From the NCBI GenBank assembly GCA_027043985.1, contig JALUDQ010000060.1:1-5457 (forward strand): a stretch of DNA of 5,457 bases, written 5' to 3'. Numbering within the stretch: the first letter of the stretch is position 1; each line of letters starts with the position of its first letter. Below the pieces are notes generated by a model. That model worked only from the letters and a program-made list of their open reading frames with translations, was not told where the DNA came from and did no database searches. Shown in pieces: positions 1-4,554 of the stretch. Source of the DNA: Desulfurococcales archaeon (GTDB lineage Archaea; Thermoproteota; Thermoprotei_A; Sulfolobales; WANQ01). A program made the position numbers and the translations under genes.

Positions 1-777
1 GTATTCCTAGAGCCCAGTACTAGAACCAAGCTGAGCTTCCAGTACGCTATGGTGCGCCTCGGTGGAACAGTTATAGACTTCGATGTCTCCACGTCAAGCC
101 TAGCTAAGGGCGAAACAGACGTAGACACCTTGAGGATTATCGATGGCTATAATCCAGATGTAATAGTTTTGAGGCAGAAGAAACCCTTCTTCCCAAGAGA
201 AATAGCACCTATCATAAAGGCACCAATAATAAGTGGAGGCGATGGTTGGAACGAGCATCCAACCCAGGCATTACTAGACGTCTATACTATTTGGAGAGAA
301 CTTGGTAGACTAGACGATCTAACCGTTGGTATAATGGGGGACCTCAAATACGGTAGAACGCCTAGTAGCCTCTCATATCTGCTCTCAAAGTTCAAGAACA
401 TCACAATATACTATATTGCTCCAGAACCACTCCAAATAAGAGAAGACGTTATAAAGAACATTGAGGGCAAGGTAACATACTATAAGGTAAACGATGTAAG
501 CCAAGTAATAGAGAAACTAGACGTACTATACGTTACAAGACTCCAAAAAGAGAGACTACCAGACCCAAGCCTCTACGAGAAACTAAAGGGAAGCTATAAG
601 ATAGACAAAGAATTCCTATCAAAGTTCAAGAAAATACCAATAATAATGCACCCACTACCAAGAACATGGGAGCTCGACCCAAGCGTAGACAGCCTACCAC
701 AAGCCAAGTACTTCCAGCAAGCACAAAACGGAATGTACATGAGAGCAGCATTAATCAAAGAAGTACTAGGAGTCTAA
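1..777 (+). CDS. pyrB: Aspartate carbamoyltransferase catalytic subunit (5' end outside window)
   Basis: Condenses carbamoyl phosphate with L-aspartate to carbamoyl aspartate, the committed step of pyrimidine synthesis, in the cytoplasm. The reading frame is open from base 1, so the true start lies upstream; 258 residues are visible and about 50 are missing compared with the usual 300-310. Visible family motifs are the carbamoyl-phosphate loop EPSTRTKLSF (from base 10), the SSLAKGET loop that reaches into the neighbouring active site, HPTQALLD (256-279), GDLKYGRT, TRLQKER and HPLPR (649-663). The C-terminal FQQAQNGMYMRAAL matches ATCase rather than ornithine carbamoyltransferase. The loop after the conserved arginine of VLRQ reads KKPFFP instead of the common HPxEGA type, a local divergence. 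No regulatory-subunit gene (pyrI) follows; a converging prefoldin gene begins 39 bases downstream. Family assignment is firm; whether it forms a PyrB-PyrI complex cannot be seen. Confidence 0.95.
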   Translation, partial: VFLEPSTRTKLSFQYAMVRLGGTVIDFDVSTSSLAKGETDVDTLRIIDGYNPDVIVLRQKKPFFPREIAPIIKAPIISGGDGWNEHPTQALLDVYTIWRELGRLDDLTVGIMGDLKYGRTPSSLSYLLSKFKNITIYYIAPEPLQIREDVIKNIEGKVTYYKVNDVSQVIEKLDVLYVTRLQKERLPDPSLYEKLKGSYKIDKEFLSKFKKIPIIMHPLPRTWELDPSVDSLPQAKYFQQAQNGMYMRAALIKEVLGV

Positions 778-791
778 GAATCAGTAGAAGA

Positions 792-817
792 AGGTTAGAA
801 AAAGATACTGATAACCT
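792..817. terminator. Small inverted repeat in the pyrB/pfdB convergent gap
   Basis: AGGTTA (792-797) and TAACCT (812-817) form a six-base-pair stem around a 14-base loop in the 39-base space between two converging stop codons, overlapping the last stop by one base. T-rich sequence follows on the plus strand. Archaeal termination relies mainly on T-tracts, so a role as a bidirectional terminator is only a positional inference. Confidence 0.25.
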
Positions 818-1134
818 CATTTACCAATTATTTTCTCCAACCTCCTAATTTCCTCTAACAATTTCTTTTGCTCCGCTTCAAGTTTTTCTATTCTAATTCT
901 TATTAGTTCTTCTTCTTCGCTTAGGTAGTGGAGCGCTTCTTCCTTAGTGACTTCTACTATGAGTCCGCCTAGTTCTCGGTATATTCTACGCTCAATGTTT
1001 TTCTCTAGTATCCTCTTGGCTTCGCTCATCTCGGATAGTCTTGATTTTAGAGCTAGTAGCTCGCTTGTCAGCTTATTGTACTTGTAATATAGTTCTTGAA
1101 GTCTTACCACGACATCACGTATGTTGGCTGCCAA
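817..1134 (-). CDS. pfdB: Prefoldin beta-type subunit, short form
   Basis: Subunit of the hexameric prefoldin (GimC) chaperone that captures unfolded proteins and passes them to the thermosome. The 105 residues form the prefoldin beta pattern: helix at about 5-48, a short beta hairpin around RIYRELGGLIVEVTKEEA (50-67), then a second helix to the C-terminus with heptad leucines and EK/ER pairs. A single hairpin fits the beta class; the alpha class has two. Archaeal beta subunits are usually about 115-125 residues, so this one is short, chiefly at the ends of the coiled-coil arms. It starts with TTG, supported by an AGGAG eight bases upstream that overlaps the stop of pfdA, so the two genes are almost certainly co-translated. 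It may be a second, divergent beta paralogue rather than the main housekeeping subunit; the sequence alone cannot decide. Confidence 0.8.
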   Translation of the reverse strand: MAANIRDVVVRLQELYYKYNKLTSELLALKSRLSEMSEAKRILEKNIERRIYRELGGLIVEVTKEEALHYLSEEEELIRIRIEKLEAEQKKLLEEIRRLEKIIGK

Positions 1135-1142
1135 TGCTGGTT

Positions 1143-1147
1143 CTCCT
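1143..1147 (-). promoter_or_regulatory. Ribosome binding site of pfdB
   Basis: AGGAG on the minus strand, eight bases before the TTG at 1134 and overlapping the TAG stop of pfdA (bases 1148-1146). It fixes the non-ATG start and implies translational coupling between the two prefoldin genes. Confidence 0.7.
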
Positions 1148-1592
1148 AGCTTTTGCTCTCGCTTTTGGTTTCTTCTCTTGCTAGTTCTTCTACTTGGGGG
1201 AGTATTTCGTTTATCTTACGGTTTATTTCCTCTAACTTTCTTAGTAGATCTAGTCTTAGGCCTTCTAGTACTTTGATGCGTTCCTCCATCATCTTCTTGG
1301 CGTCGTCTACACTTGCCTCAATGCTTAGTCTCCCACCGACCCCCATTACAACTGTTTCTACTTTCTCTACTTTAGCTCGTATGAAGTTTCCTGCACCTAT
1401 TGGCACTAGAACAGTTTTTCCTTCACCGTGCTTCTTTAAGTACTCTAATACTTCCATTGCCGTAGCTATATCCCATATAGTATTGTTTAAAGCATCTATT
1501 TGTGATCTAAGGTAGTCTGCTTGTGATATTAGGCTTCTTAACTCGTCTTGTAGTTTCTGTAGTCTTTCATGATTCTTTAACTTCTCAGCCAC
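1146..1592 (-). CDS. pfdA: Prefoldin alpha subunit
   Basis: Alpha subunit of prefoldin; two alpha and four beta chains build the jellyfish-shaped hexamer. The 148 residues show an N-terminal coiled-coil helix (about 5-55), the family hallmark [20 protein letters not shown] (59-78), a second beta segment [14 protein letters not shown] that completes the alpha-type double hairpin, and a C-terminal coiled coil (about 95-142) ending in a charged Lys/Ser/Glu tail. Length is normal for the family. The start is a GTG; an in-frame TGA lies two codons upstream, so no earlier start exists, and a GGTG a few bases before it may act as a weak ribosome site. It is first in a two-gene operon with pfdB (11-base gap). 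Family knowledge: archaeal pfdA more often sits beside ribosomal-protein and ftsY genes, so this neighbourhood is less usual. Confidence 0.93.
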   Translation of the reverse strand: MAEKLKNHERLQKLQDELRSLISQADYLRSQIDALNNTIWDIATAMEVLEYLKKHGEGKTVLVPIGAGNFIRAKVEKVETVVMGVGGRLSIEASVDDAKKMMEERIKVLEGLRLDLLRKLEEINRKINEILPQVEELAREETKSESKS

Positions 1593-1625
1593 GTCTCACA
1601 CCATAATATATATTATAGTAATTGA

Positions 1626-1637
1626 AAAATAAATATT
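1626..1637 (-). promoter_or_regulatory. Putative TATA box of the pfdA-pfdB operon
   Basis: On the minus strand the bases read AATATTTATTTT, a TATA-like element about 33-45 bases before the GTG of pfdA. With the usual spacing of about 26 bases, transcription would begin near 1605 and leave a leader of roughly a dozen bases. The whole neighbourhood (1600-1695) is AT-rich, so the exact element is uncertain. Confidence 0.4.
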
Positions 1638-1697
1638 TGGATAATAAAATATAGATAGAATCATATATATACTATAAGATCTAATAAGAATAATATA

Positions 1698-1712
1698 CCC
1701 GGAGGTACCGGG
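1698..1712 (-). terminator. GC hairpin downstream of lipS2
   Basis: CCCGG (1698-1702) and CCGGG (1708-1712) form a perfect five-pair stem with a five-base loop, a GC-rich island in otherwise AT-rich DNA. On the minus strand it lies 28 bases past the lipS2 stop and is followed by the T-rich TATATTATTCTTATTAG, a layout compatible with termination before the pfdA promoter. A short non-coding RNA on the plus strand is an alternative that cannot be excluded. Confidence 0.35.
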
Positions 1713-1739
1713 AGGATAAGGGTTACATCTAAGGACATG

Positions 1740-2594
1740 CTATGTGAATAAGTACTCGTATTCTCTCGGTATACTGCAACACGCATGTATTGTTTCCAAG
1801 CCATACTTGTCTATTAATTGTTTTGATGGATTAGCTATTCTATCAACTAATCCCTCACCTAATATGAGGTCGTCTACTCGGTTCTTGTATTTGCCCCAAG
1901 GCCTCATGCATCCTAGGCTTAATTCTCCCTTATAGTTGGCTCGAATATATCTAAGGGTTTCCAATACGTAGGTTGGCTCGGGTTTAGGGTCTTTTTCAGA
2001 GGGTGTCCCCTTGGTTGGAGCATAGATTAGTAGGACTATTATGTATGGGTTATAGTCTTTTAGAAACCATAGCTCGGCTGGCTCATTGCCTATTAGCCCG
2101 AGGCTTGATCCGACTAGGATGTGGGGTGCTATGTAGTCTGGTCCCTCCTTATACAGTGCTTCAAGGGTTTCAGCGTAGCGGTCAACTGCTTTTACTCCAA
2201 GCCCCTTTACTTGCTCAGTGAAGGTGGGGTTTAACGAGAACTCTAGGTCAACCACGTCTATTCGGGCTTCACGTAACATCCTAGCTTCTCTCCGATCAAT
2301 TAAGCCCGGGTGAATACTCACGACAACATCGTGTTCTCTCTTAAAATCACGTATAACGCCTAGATAAGAGTGAAAGGGGAGCTTGCCCTCCCTCGTAAAT
2401 CCCCCGCTAACGAGGAATCCCCTAACACCGCTCTGATAGAGCTTCCTCATAAGCCAGTAGAGTTGTTGAGGACTTAGAGCATTATCCATGTGTTTTAGGT
2501 AGGTTCTAGAACAATACCTACAATTAAGAGCACAAGCCGTACCAGTTATACTTATCGAGACATACTTTGGGTAGGGGATATACGCTTTAACCAC
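1740..2594 (-). CDS. lipS2: Radical SAM lipoyl synthase component LipS2 (biotin-synthase-like)
   Basis: Predicted radical SAM sulfur-insertion enzyme. In the Thermococcus kodakarensis system, LipS2 adds the first sulfur at C8 of a protein-bound octanoyl group. The 284-residue protein carries the cluster motif C21-x3-C25-x2-C28 (CALNCRYC) near the N-terminus, as expected for a compact TIM-barrel radical SAM protein, and an SGG segment (63-65) in the SAM-binding position. Its only other cysteines are C229 (LGCMRPWG) and C272-C273 (HACCSIP), a C-terminal layout I associate with the 'uncharacterised biotin synthase homologue' family (COG1856). They are likely ligands of a second, sulfur-donating cluster. 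The start is GTG with GGTGG four bases before it; an in-frame TGA upstream rules out an earlier start. It is transcribed apart from lipS1, 288 bases upstream. Radical SAM membership is certain; the LipS2 role rests on family memory plus clustering with lplA/lplB. Genome pipelines may call it a biotin synthase. Confidence 0.78.
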   Translation of the reverse strand: MVKAYIPYPKYVSISITGTACALNCRYCSRTYLKHMDNALSPQQLYWLMRKLYQSGVRGFLVSGGFTREGKLPFHSYLGVIRDFKREHDVVVSIHPGLIDRREARMLREARIDVVDLEFSLNPTFTEQVKGLGVKAVDRYAETLEALYKEGPDYIAPHILVGSSLGLIGNEPAELWFLKDYNPYIIVLLIYAPTKGTPSEKDPKPEPTYVLETLRYIRANYKGELSLGCMRPWGKYKNRVDDLILGEGLVDRIANPSKQLIDKYGLETIHACCSIPREYEYLFT

Positions 2595-2598
2595 ACAA

Positions 2599-2603
2599 CC
2601 ACC
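2599..2603 (-). promoter_or_regulatory. Ribosome binding site of lipS2
   Basis: GGTGG on the minus strand, four bases before the GTG start at 2594. It supports this start, because the in-frame codons between it and the upstream TGA contain no ATG, GTG or TTG. Confidence 0.5.
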
Positions 2604-2611
2604 AGGAGACC

Positions 2612-2634
2612 GTCCTCAGAGGCCTAGGAGGGAC
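2612..2634 (-). other. Hairpin in the presumed lipS2 leader
   Basis: On the minus strand GTCCCTC (2634-2628) can pair with GAGGAC (2617-2612), giving six pairs with one bulged C around a ten-base loop. It is a GC-rich patch at the 5' end of the leader predicted from the TATA element at 2661-2669, about 17 bases before the ribosome site. It could be a leader structure or a protein-binding site; no known riboswitch class is recognised. Confidence 0.3.
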
Positions 2635-2660
2635 TAGTAAACGGATACGAGGTTACGAGA

Positions 2661-2669
2661 ATATAAGTC
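2661..2669 (-). promoter_or_regulatory. Putative TATA box of lipS2
   Basis: The minus strand reads GACTTATAT here. Twenty-six bases of spacing would put the transcript start near 2639 and give a leader of about 45 bases that holds the hairpin at 2612-2634 and the ribosome site. A second TATA-like GCCTATATTC lies slightly upstream and is an alternative. Confidence 0.4.
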
Positions 2670-2681
2670 ATACTAGGAATA

Positions 2682-2699
2682 TAGGCGGTGTTGTAGGCG
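2682..2699. repeat. Direct repeat TAGGCG in the lipS2/mini-gene divergent promoter
   Basis: TAGGCG occurs at 2682-2687 and again at 2694-2699, a 12-base period, in the stretch between the minus-strand TATA of lipS2 and the plus-strand TATA at 2701. The position suits a regulator site, but six-base repeats arise often by chance. Confidence 0.2.
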
Positions 2700-2700
2700 T

Positions 2701-2709
2701 ACTTATATC
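2701..2709 (+). promoter_or_regulatory. Putative TATA box of the mini-gene at 2735
   Basis: ACTTATATC lies about 30 bases before the GTG at 2735. With normal archaeal spacing the transcript would begin at about 2731, giving an almost leaderless message, a common arrangement in crenarchaea. A second AT-rich run at 2721-2730 would instead favour the GTG at 2744. Confidence 0.4.
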
Positions 2710-2734
2710 CTGCTAGACCATTATATTATAGATC

Positions 2735-2839
2735 GTGATAGCTGTGGAAAAGAGAAAGAAGATTAAACTTGATAAGAGGCTCGAGCCAAGAGAGATAGAT
2801 GAGATAATAGAGAAGAGCTTAAGGGAATGCATGGAGTAG
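2735..2839 (+). CDS. Candidate mini-gene between lipS1 and lipS2, 34-residue charged protein
   Basis: A short open frame on the strand opposite to both radical SAM genes. It starts at GTG 2735 (or GTG 2744, 31 residues) and ends with TAG at 2837-2839; an in-frame TAG at 2729 closes it upstream. The peptide has a very basic N-terminal stretch (VEKRKKIKLDKRL), then PREIDEIIEKSLRECME, which would make an amphipathic acidic helix with one cysteine near the end. Codons are purine-rich and use AGA, AGG, ATA and GAG like the confirmed genes nearby. A TATA-like element sits at the right distance for leaderless expression, and it fills a gap otherwise unexplained. I do not recognise a family. A chance open frame of this length is quite possible, so it is offered as a candidate, not a certainty. 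Confidence 0.42.
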   Translation: MIAVEKRKKIKLDKRLEPREIDEIIEKSLRECME

Positions 2840-2882
2840 AGATTAGTAGAAACGAGTCTTATAACTCTGTCAAGTACAATCT

Positions 2883-3833
2883 TTAGGCTATTATTTCCTG
2901 TATTTGTCTCCATAGTATTTCTTCATGTCCTCTAACATGGTTTTCATCGGGGTAATTGTAGAGTATTTTGCCGGGGGGTTCGTTATAGTATGGTCTATTA
3001 CAATGGGGGCAGCCGCTGGTTTTTAGTGCTTGTAGGAGGTCTTTGTTTATCCATGGCCCCTTCTTTATTCTGGGCTCATTGCTGGTCCATGTTAAGATTT
3101 CCTTTGGGCTATAGCCTTGGTCTAGGAGGTAGGAGTATATTTGCGCGAACCTATAGTATTTCATTATTGGCGGCTTATGTGTAGCCATTTTCGTCTTCTT
3201 TACAGGAGTGAATGCGAATAAGGCTATACGTGCTCCCATCTTATAGATTCTCGTTATTGTTTCTACTAGTTCCCTCGGTGTCTCACCCAAGCCTACTATT
3301 ACATGTACGTATACGTTACCTTTCCCATAGACTTTTACTGCTTCTTCTATGAATCTCCAATAGCTCTCCCATGTGGCTGGCCTCATTGTCTCACGGTGTA
3401 TTCTGGGTGAGGCTGCATCCAATCCTATGCCAAAGCTATCAGAGTATTTATAATATTCTATTAGAACGTTTCTCGGAACAATATTAGAGGCTATTGAAAC
3501 CGGTAAGCCCGTCTCGTATAGCTTTCGGGCTATCTCTACTAGTTCTCTATGAAACCATGGTTTTATTACTCCTTGAATACAAGCCCTCCTAAACAAATAT
3601 TTCTTCTCCGCTAAGCGTGGTGTTATTTCATCTAATTCTACTACTGGCCATTTTATACGGCTGAGATAGTTCTTATTCCAATTATTCGTTATAGATTGGG
3701 GGCAGAAGCTACACCTAGCCAGGCATCCCTTTTCATAATATTGTAGTAGGTATGCTGTAGTGGGCTTAGCATCCATTCTAATATTTACCAGTCCCAAGAC
3801 TGCGAGTGTCCCAATACTAGCTCTAACTTTCAA
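2883..3833 (-). CDS. lipS1: Radical SAM lipoyl synthase component LipS1 (biotin-synthase-like)
   Basis: Predicted radical SAM enzyme. In the T. kodakarensis pathway, LipS1 acts on the 8-mercaptooctanoyl intermediate and inserts the second sulfur at C6 to finish the lipoyl group. The 316 residues open with VRASIGTLAVLGL and PTTAYLL, which I recognise from the archaeal 'biotin synthase-related' family (COG2516). The SAM-cluster motif C37-x3-C41-x2-C44 (CLARCSFCPQS) follows, then a barrel with GLGETPRELV (181-190). The remaining cysteines are C85 (RACIQGV) and C275-x2-C278 (GCPHCNRPYY), suited to hold an auxiliary cluster. The start is TTG with a GGTGG twelve bases upstream, a loose spacing; an in-frame TAG upstream leaves no earlier start, and the conserved N-terminus begins immediately after it. 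The membrane-protein gene ends 78 bases upstream on the same strand, so co-transcription is possible. The family is firm; which of the two proteins is S1 and which S2 is from memory. Confidence 0.78.
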   Translation of the reverse strand: MKVRASIGTLAVLGLVNIRMDAKPTTAYLLQYYEKGCLARCSFCPQSITNNWNKNYLSRIKWPVVELDEITPRLAEKKYLFRRACIQGVIKPWFHRELVEIARKLYETGLPVSIASNIVPRNVLIEYYKYSDSFGIGLDAASPRIHRETMRPATWESYWRFIEEAVKVYGKGNVYVHVIVGLGETPRELVETITRIYKMGARIALFAFTPVKKTKMATHKPPIMKYYRFAQIYSYLLDQGYSPKEILTWTSNEPRIKKGPWINKDLLQALKTSGCPHCNRPYYNEPPGKILYNYPDENHVRGHEEILWRQIQEIIA

Positions 3834-3896
3834 CCCTATAACAAGCCACCCTTCACTGAGACTATGCTACAGAGGAGAAGAGTGTTTAGACGGGAA

Positions 3897-3906
3897 TTAT
3901 TTTTAA
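3897..3906 (-). promoter_or_regulatory. Putative TATA box of lipS1
   Basis: The minus strand reads TTAAAAATAA, just after the stop of the membrane-protein gene. A start of transcription near 3875 would leave a leader of about 40 bases. This suggests lipS1 can be transcribed on its own, although read-through from the upstream gene is not excluded. Confidence 0.35.
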
Positions 3907-3911
3907 CGCTG

Positions 3912-4385
3912 TTATCTCCTACCCATGGTTGCTGGCGGGTATGCTGGCTTAGGCTTTACTTGGGGGACTATTACTCCCACCTTATAGGTGCCCTTATTCG
4001 TTATTATCTCAATGTTTACTGGCTTCTTCTTCAATGGTACTGTTAGGCTATAGGGTTCCCCGGGCCCTAGTATTGCTCTAACGTTTAGTTTCTTTTCTTT
4101 GGTTCCTATCTTGCGTCCAATTACACCTACTATTATTGCAGCAAAGGTTAGCATAGAGTTTATGAACATTATTACGCTTTCAGCTGTTTGGAGCATAGAG
4201 GCTATGCCCAGTATAGCCGCTATTATTACTAGGAGTAGAATATACATTAATGGGTTACTGTAATGAATCTTAACCTGCTCTACGAAGACATTCATGCGGC
4301 CACGATTAACTATTACCAGCTTCAATATGCCTTGACCACGCATATACTCTGCCTTTACGTCTAAACCATAACCAGTATTCTTCAA
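3912..4385 (-). CDS. Unrecognised membrane protein: beta-sandwich-like domain split by a transmembrane hairpin
   Basis: A 157-residue protein of unknown function. Two hydrophobic helices are clear, at about 46-65 and 71-90, joined by a loop of only about five residues (QTAES). The parts on either side look like two halves of one small beta-sandwich. Residues 8-43 contain LKLVIVNRGRMNVFVEQVKI, and 100-140 contain ILGPGEPYSLTVPL and a strand pair ending in TNKGTYKVGVIVP. 'N-x-G' followed later by 'xPGE' is typical of archaeal surface and CARDB-like domains. Basic residues flank the hairpin (RKIGTKEKK after helix 2), so the positive-inside rule puts both termini in the cytoplasm. A short proline-rich tail ends the protein. 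The start is TTG with a weak GGAAGAG upstream; the frame is open nine more codons but has no start codon there. It is divergent from lplA and precedes lipS1, but a link to lipoylation is only positional. Confidence 0.7.
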   Translation of the reverse strand: MKNTGYGLDVKAEYMRGQGILKLVIVNRGRMNVFVEQVKIHYSNPLMYILLLVIIAAILGIASMLQTAESVIMFINSMLTFAAIIVGVIGRKIGTKEKKLNVRAILGPGEPYSLTVPLKKKPVNIEIITNKGTYKVGVIVPQVKPKPAYPPATMGRR

Positions 4386-4436
4386 GTCTATTACAACTCT
4401 TCCACTATAACTCTACTTACGATAACTAGCTATGAG

Positions 4437-4446
4437 ATATATTTTT
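4437..4446 (-). promoter_or_regulatory. Putative TATA box of the membrane-protein gene
   Basis: The minus strand reads AAAAATATAT preceded by purines (GATAAG), a good archaeal BRE/TATA combination. Transcription would start near 4415, about 30 bases before the TTG at 4385. Confidence 0.45.
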
Positions 4447-4480
4447 CTTATCGCTTCTTGAAAGCTAGGTTTATCAACCC

Positions 4481-4490
4481 CTAAATAATA
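4481..4490 (+). promoter_or_regulatory. Putative TATA box of the lplA-lplB operon
   Basis: CTAAATAATA lies about 70 bases before the lplA start and would give a transcript start near 4512. A weaker match at 4518-4525, inside an inverted repeat, would give a nearly leaderless message starting near 4547. The sequence does not decide between them. Confidence 0.3.
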
Positions 4491-4514
4491 CAGTTATAGA
4501 TGTATTTTCAATGA

Positions 4515-4529
4515 ACTCTAAATAAGAGT
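4515..4529. repeat. Perfect inverted repeat ACTCT-N5-AGAGT upstream of lplA
   Basis: ACTCT (4515-4519) and AGAGT (4525-4529) flank AAATA. It lies between the upstream TATA candidate and the ribosome site, where an operator or an RNA hairpin could act. The ACTC arm could alternatively pair with GAGT at 4540-4543, which overlaps the AGGAG ribosome site. Both uses are speculative. Confidence 0.3.
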
Positions 4530-4537
4530 CCTTCCCT

Positions 4538-4542
4538 AGGAG
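4538..4542 (+). promoter_or_regulatory. Ribosome binding site upstream of lplA
   Basis: AGGAG, 12 bases before the TTG chosen for lplA but only five bases before an out-of-frame ATG at 4548. That ATG opens a four-codon frame (M-S-I-G) ending in TGA at 4560-4562, which overlaps the lplA start. Re-initiation from this mini-frame may help translate lplA, or the overlap may be chance. Confidence 0.45.
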
Positions 4543-4554
4543 TGTGGATGAGTA

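Larger units (their letters stand above)
2595..2882. other. Gap between lipS1 and lipS2 (288 bases)
   Basis: From left to right it holds the lipS2 ribosome site and leader hairpin, the lipS2 TATA on the minus strand, a pair of TAGGCG repeats, a plus-strand TATA, and the candidate mini-gene ending at 2839. The last 43 bases before the lipS1 stop show nothing distinct. No tRNA shape or B-box-like sequence was found. Confidence 0.5.

Noticed and set aside
666..848. Second plus-strand frame overlapping the end of pyrB
   Set aside because: It overlaps the conserved pyrB C-terminus and the end of pfdB, with arginine/serine-rich out-of-frame composition.
1153..1515. Long open frame on the plus strand, serine- and leucine-rich
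   Set aside because: It is antisense to pfdA, whose protein has clear family motifs; the composition is what reversed coiled-coil codons produce.
1593..1739. tRNA or C/D-box guide RNA in the spacer before pfdA
   Set aside because: No T-loop-like GGTTCGAATC and no paired RTGATGA/CTGA boxes were found on either strand; only the short hairpin remains.
2713..2913. Minus-strand open frame across the lipS1/lipS2 gap with hydrophobic serine-rich stretches
   Set aside because: It overlaps the end of lipS1 and runs antisense to the better candidate mini-gene; the protein resembles the complement of a charged helix, not a real membrane segment.
2003..3184. Plus-strand open frames inside the two radical SAM genes (2003-2221, 2990-3184)
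   Set aside because: They lie wholly within well-supported minus-strand genes, show no family motif and have low-complexity hydrophobic content typical of antisense shadows.
1740..3833. Biotin synthase (BioB) for the two radical SAM proteins
   Set aside because: Neither shows the full BioB architecture, there are two dissimilar copies, no biotin genes are nearby, and the context is lipoate ligase genes.
3864..4046. Plus-strand open frame over the 3' end of the membrane-protein gene
   Set aside because: Antisense to a frame with clear transmembrane and beta-strand pattern; no start signals and no recognisable motif.
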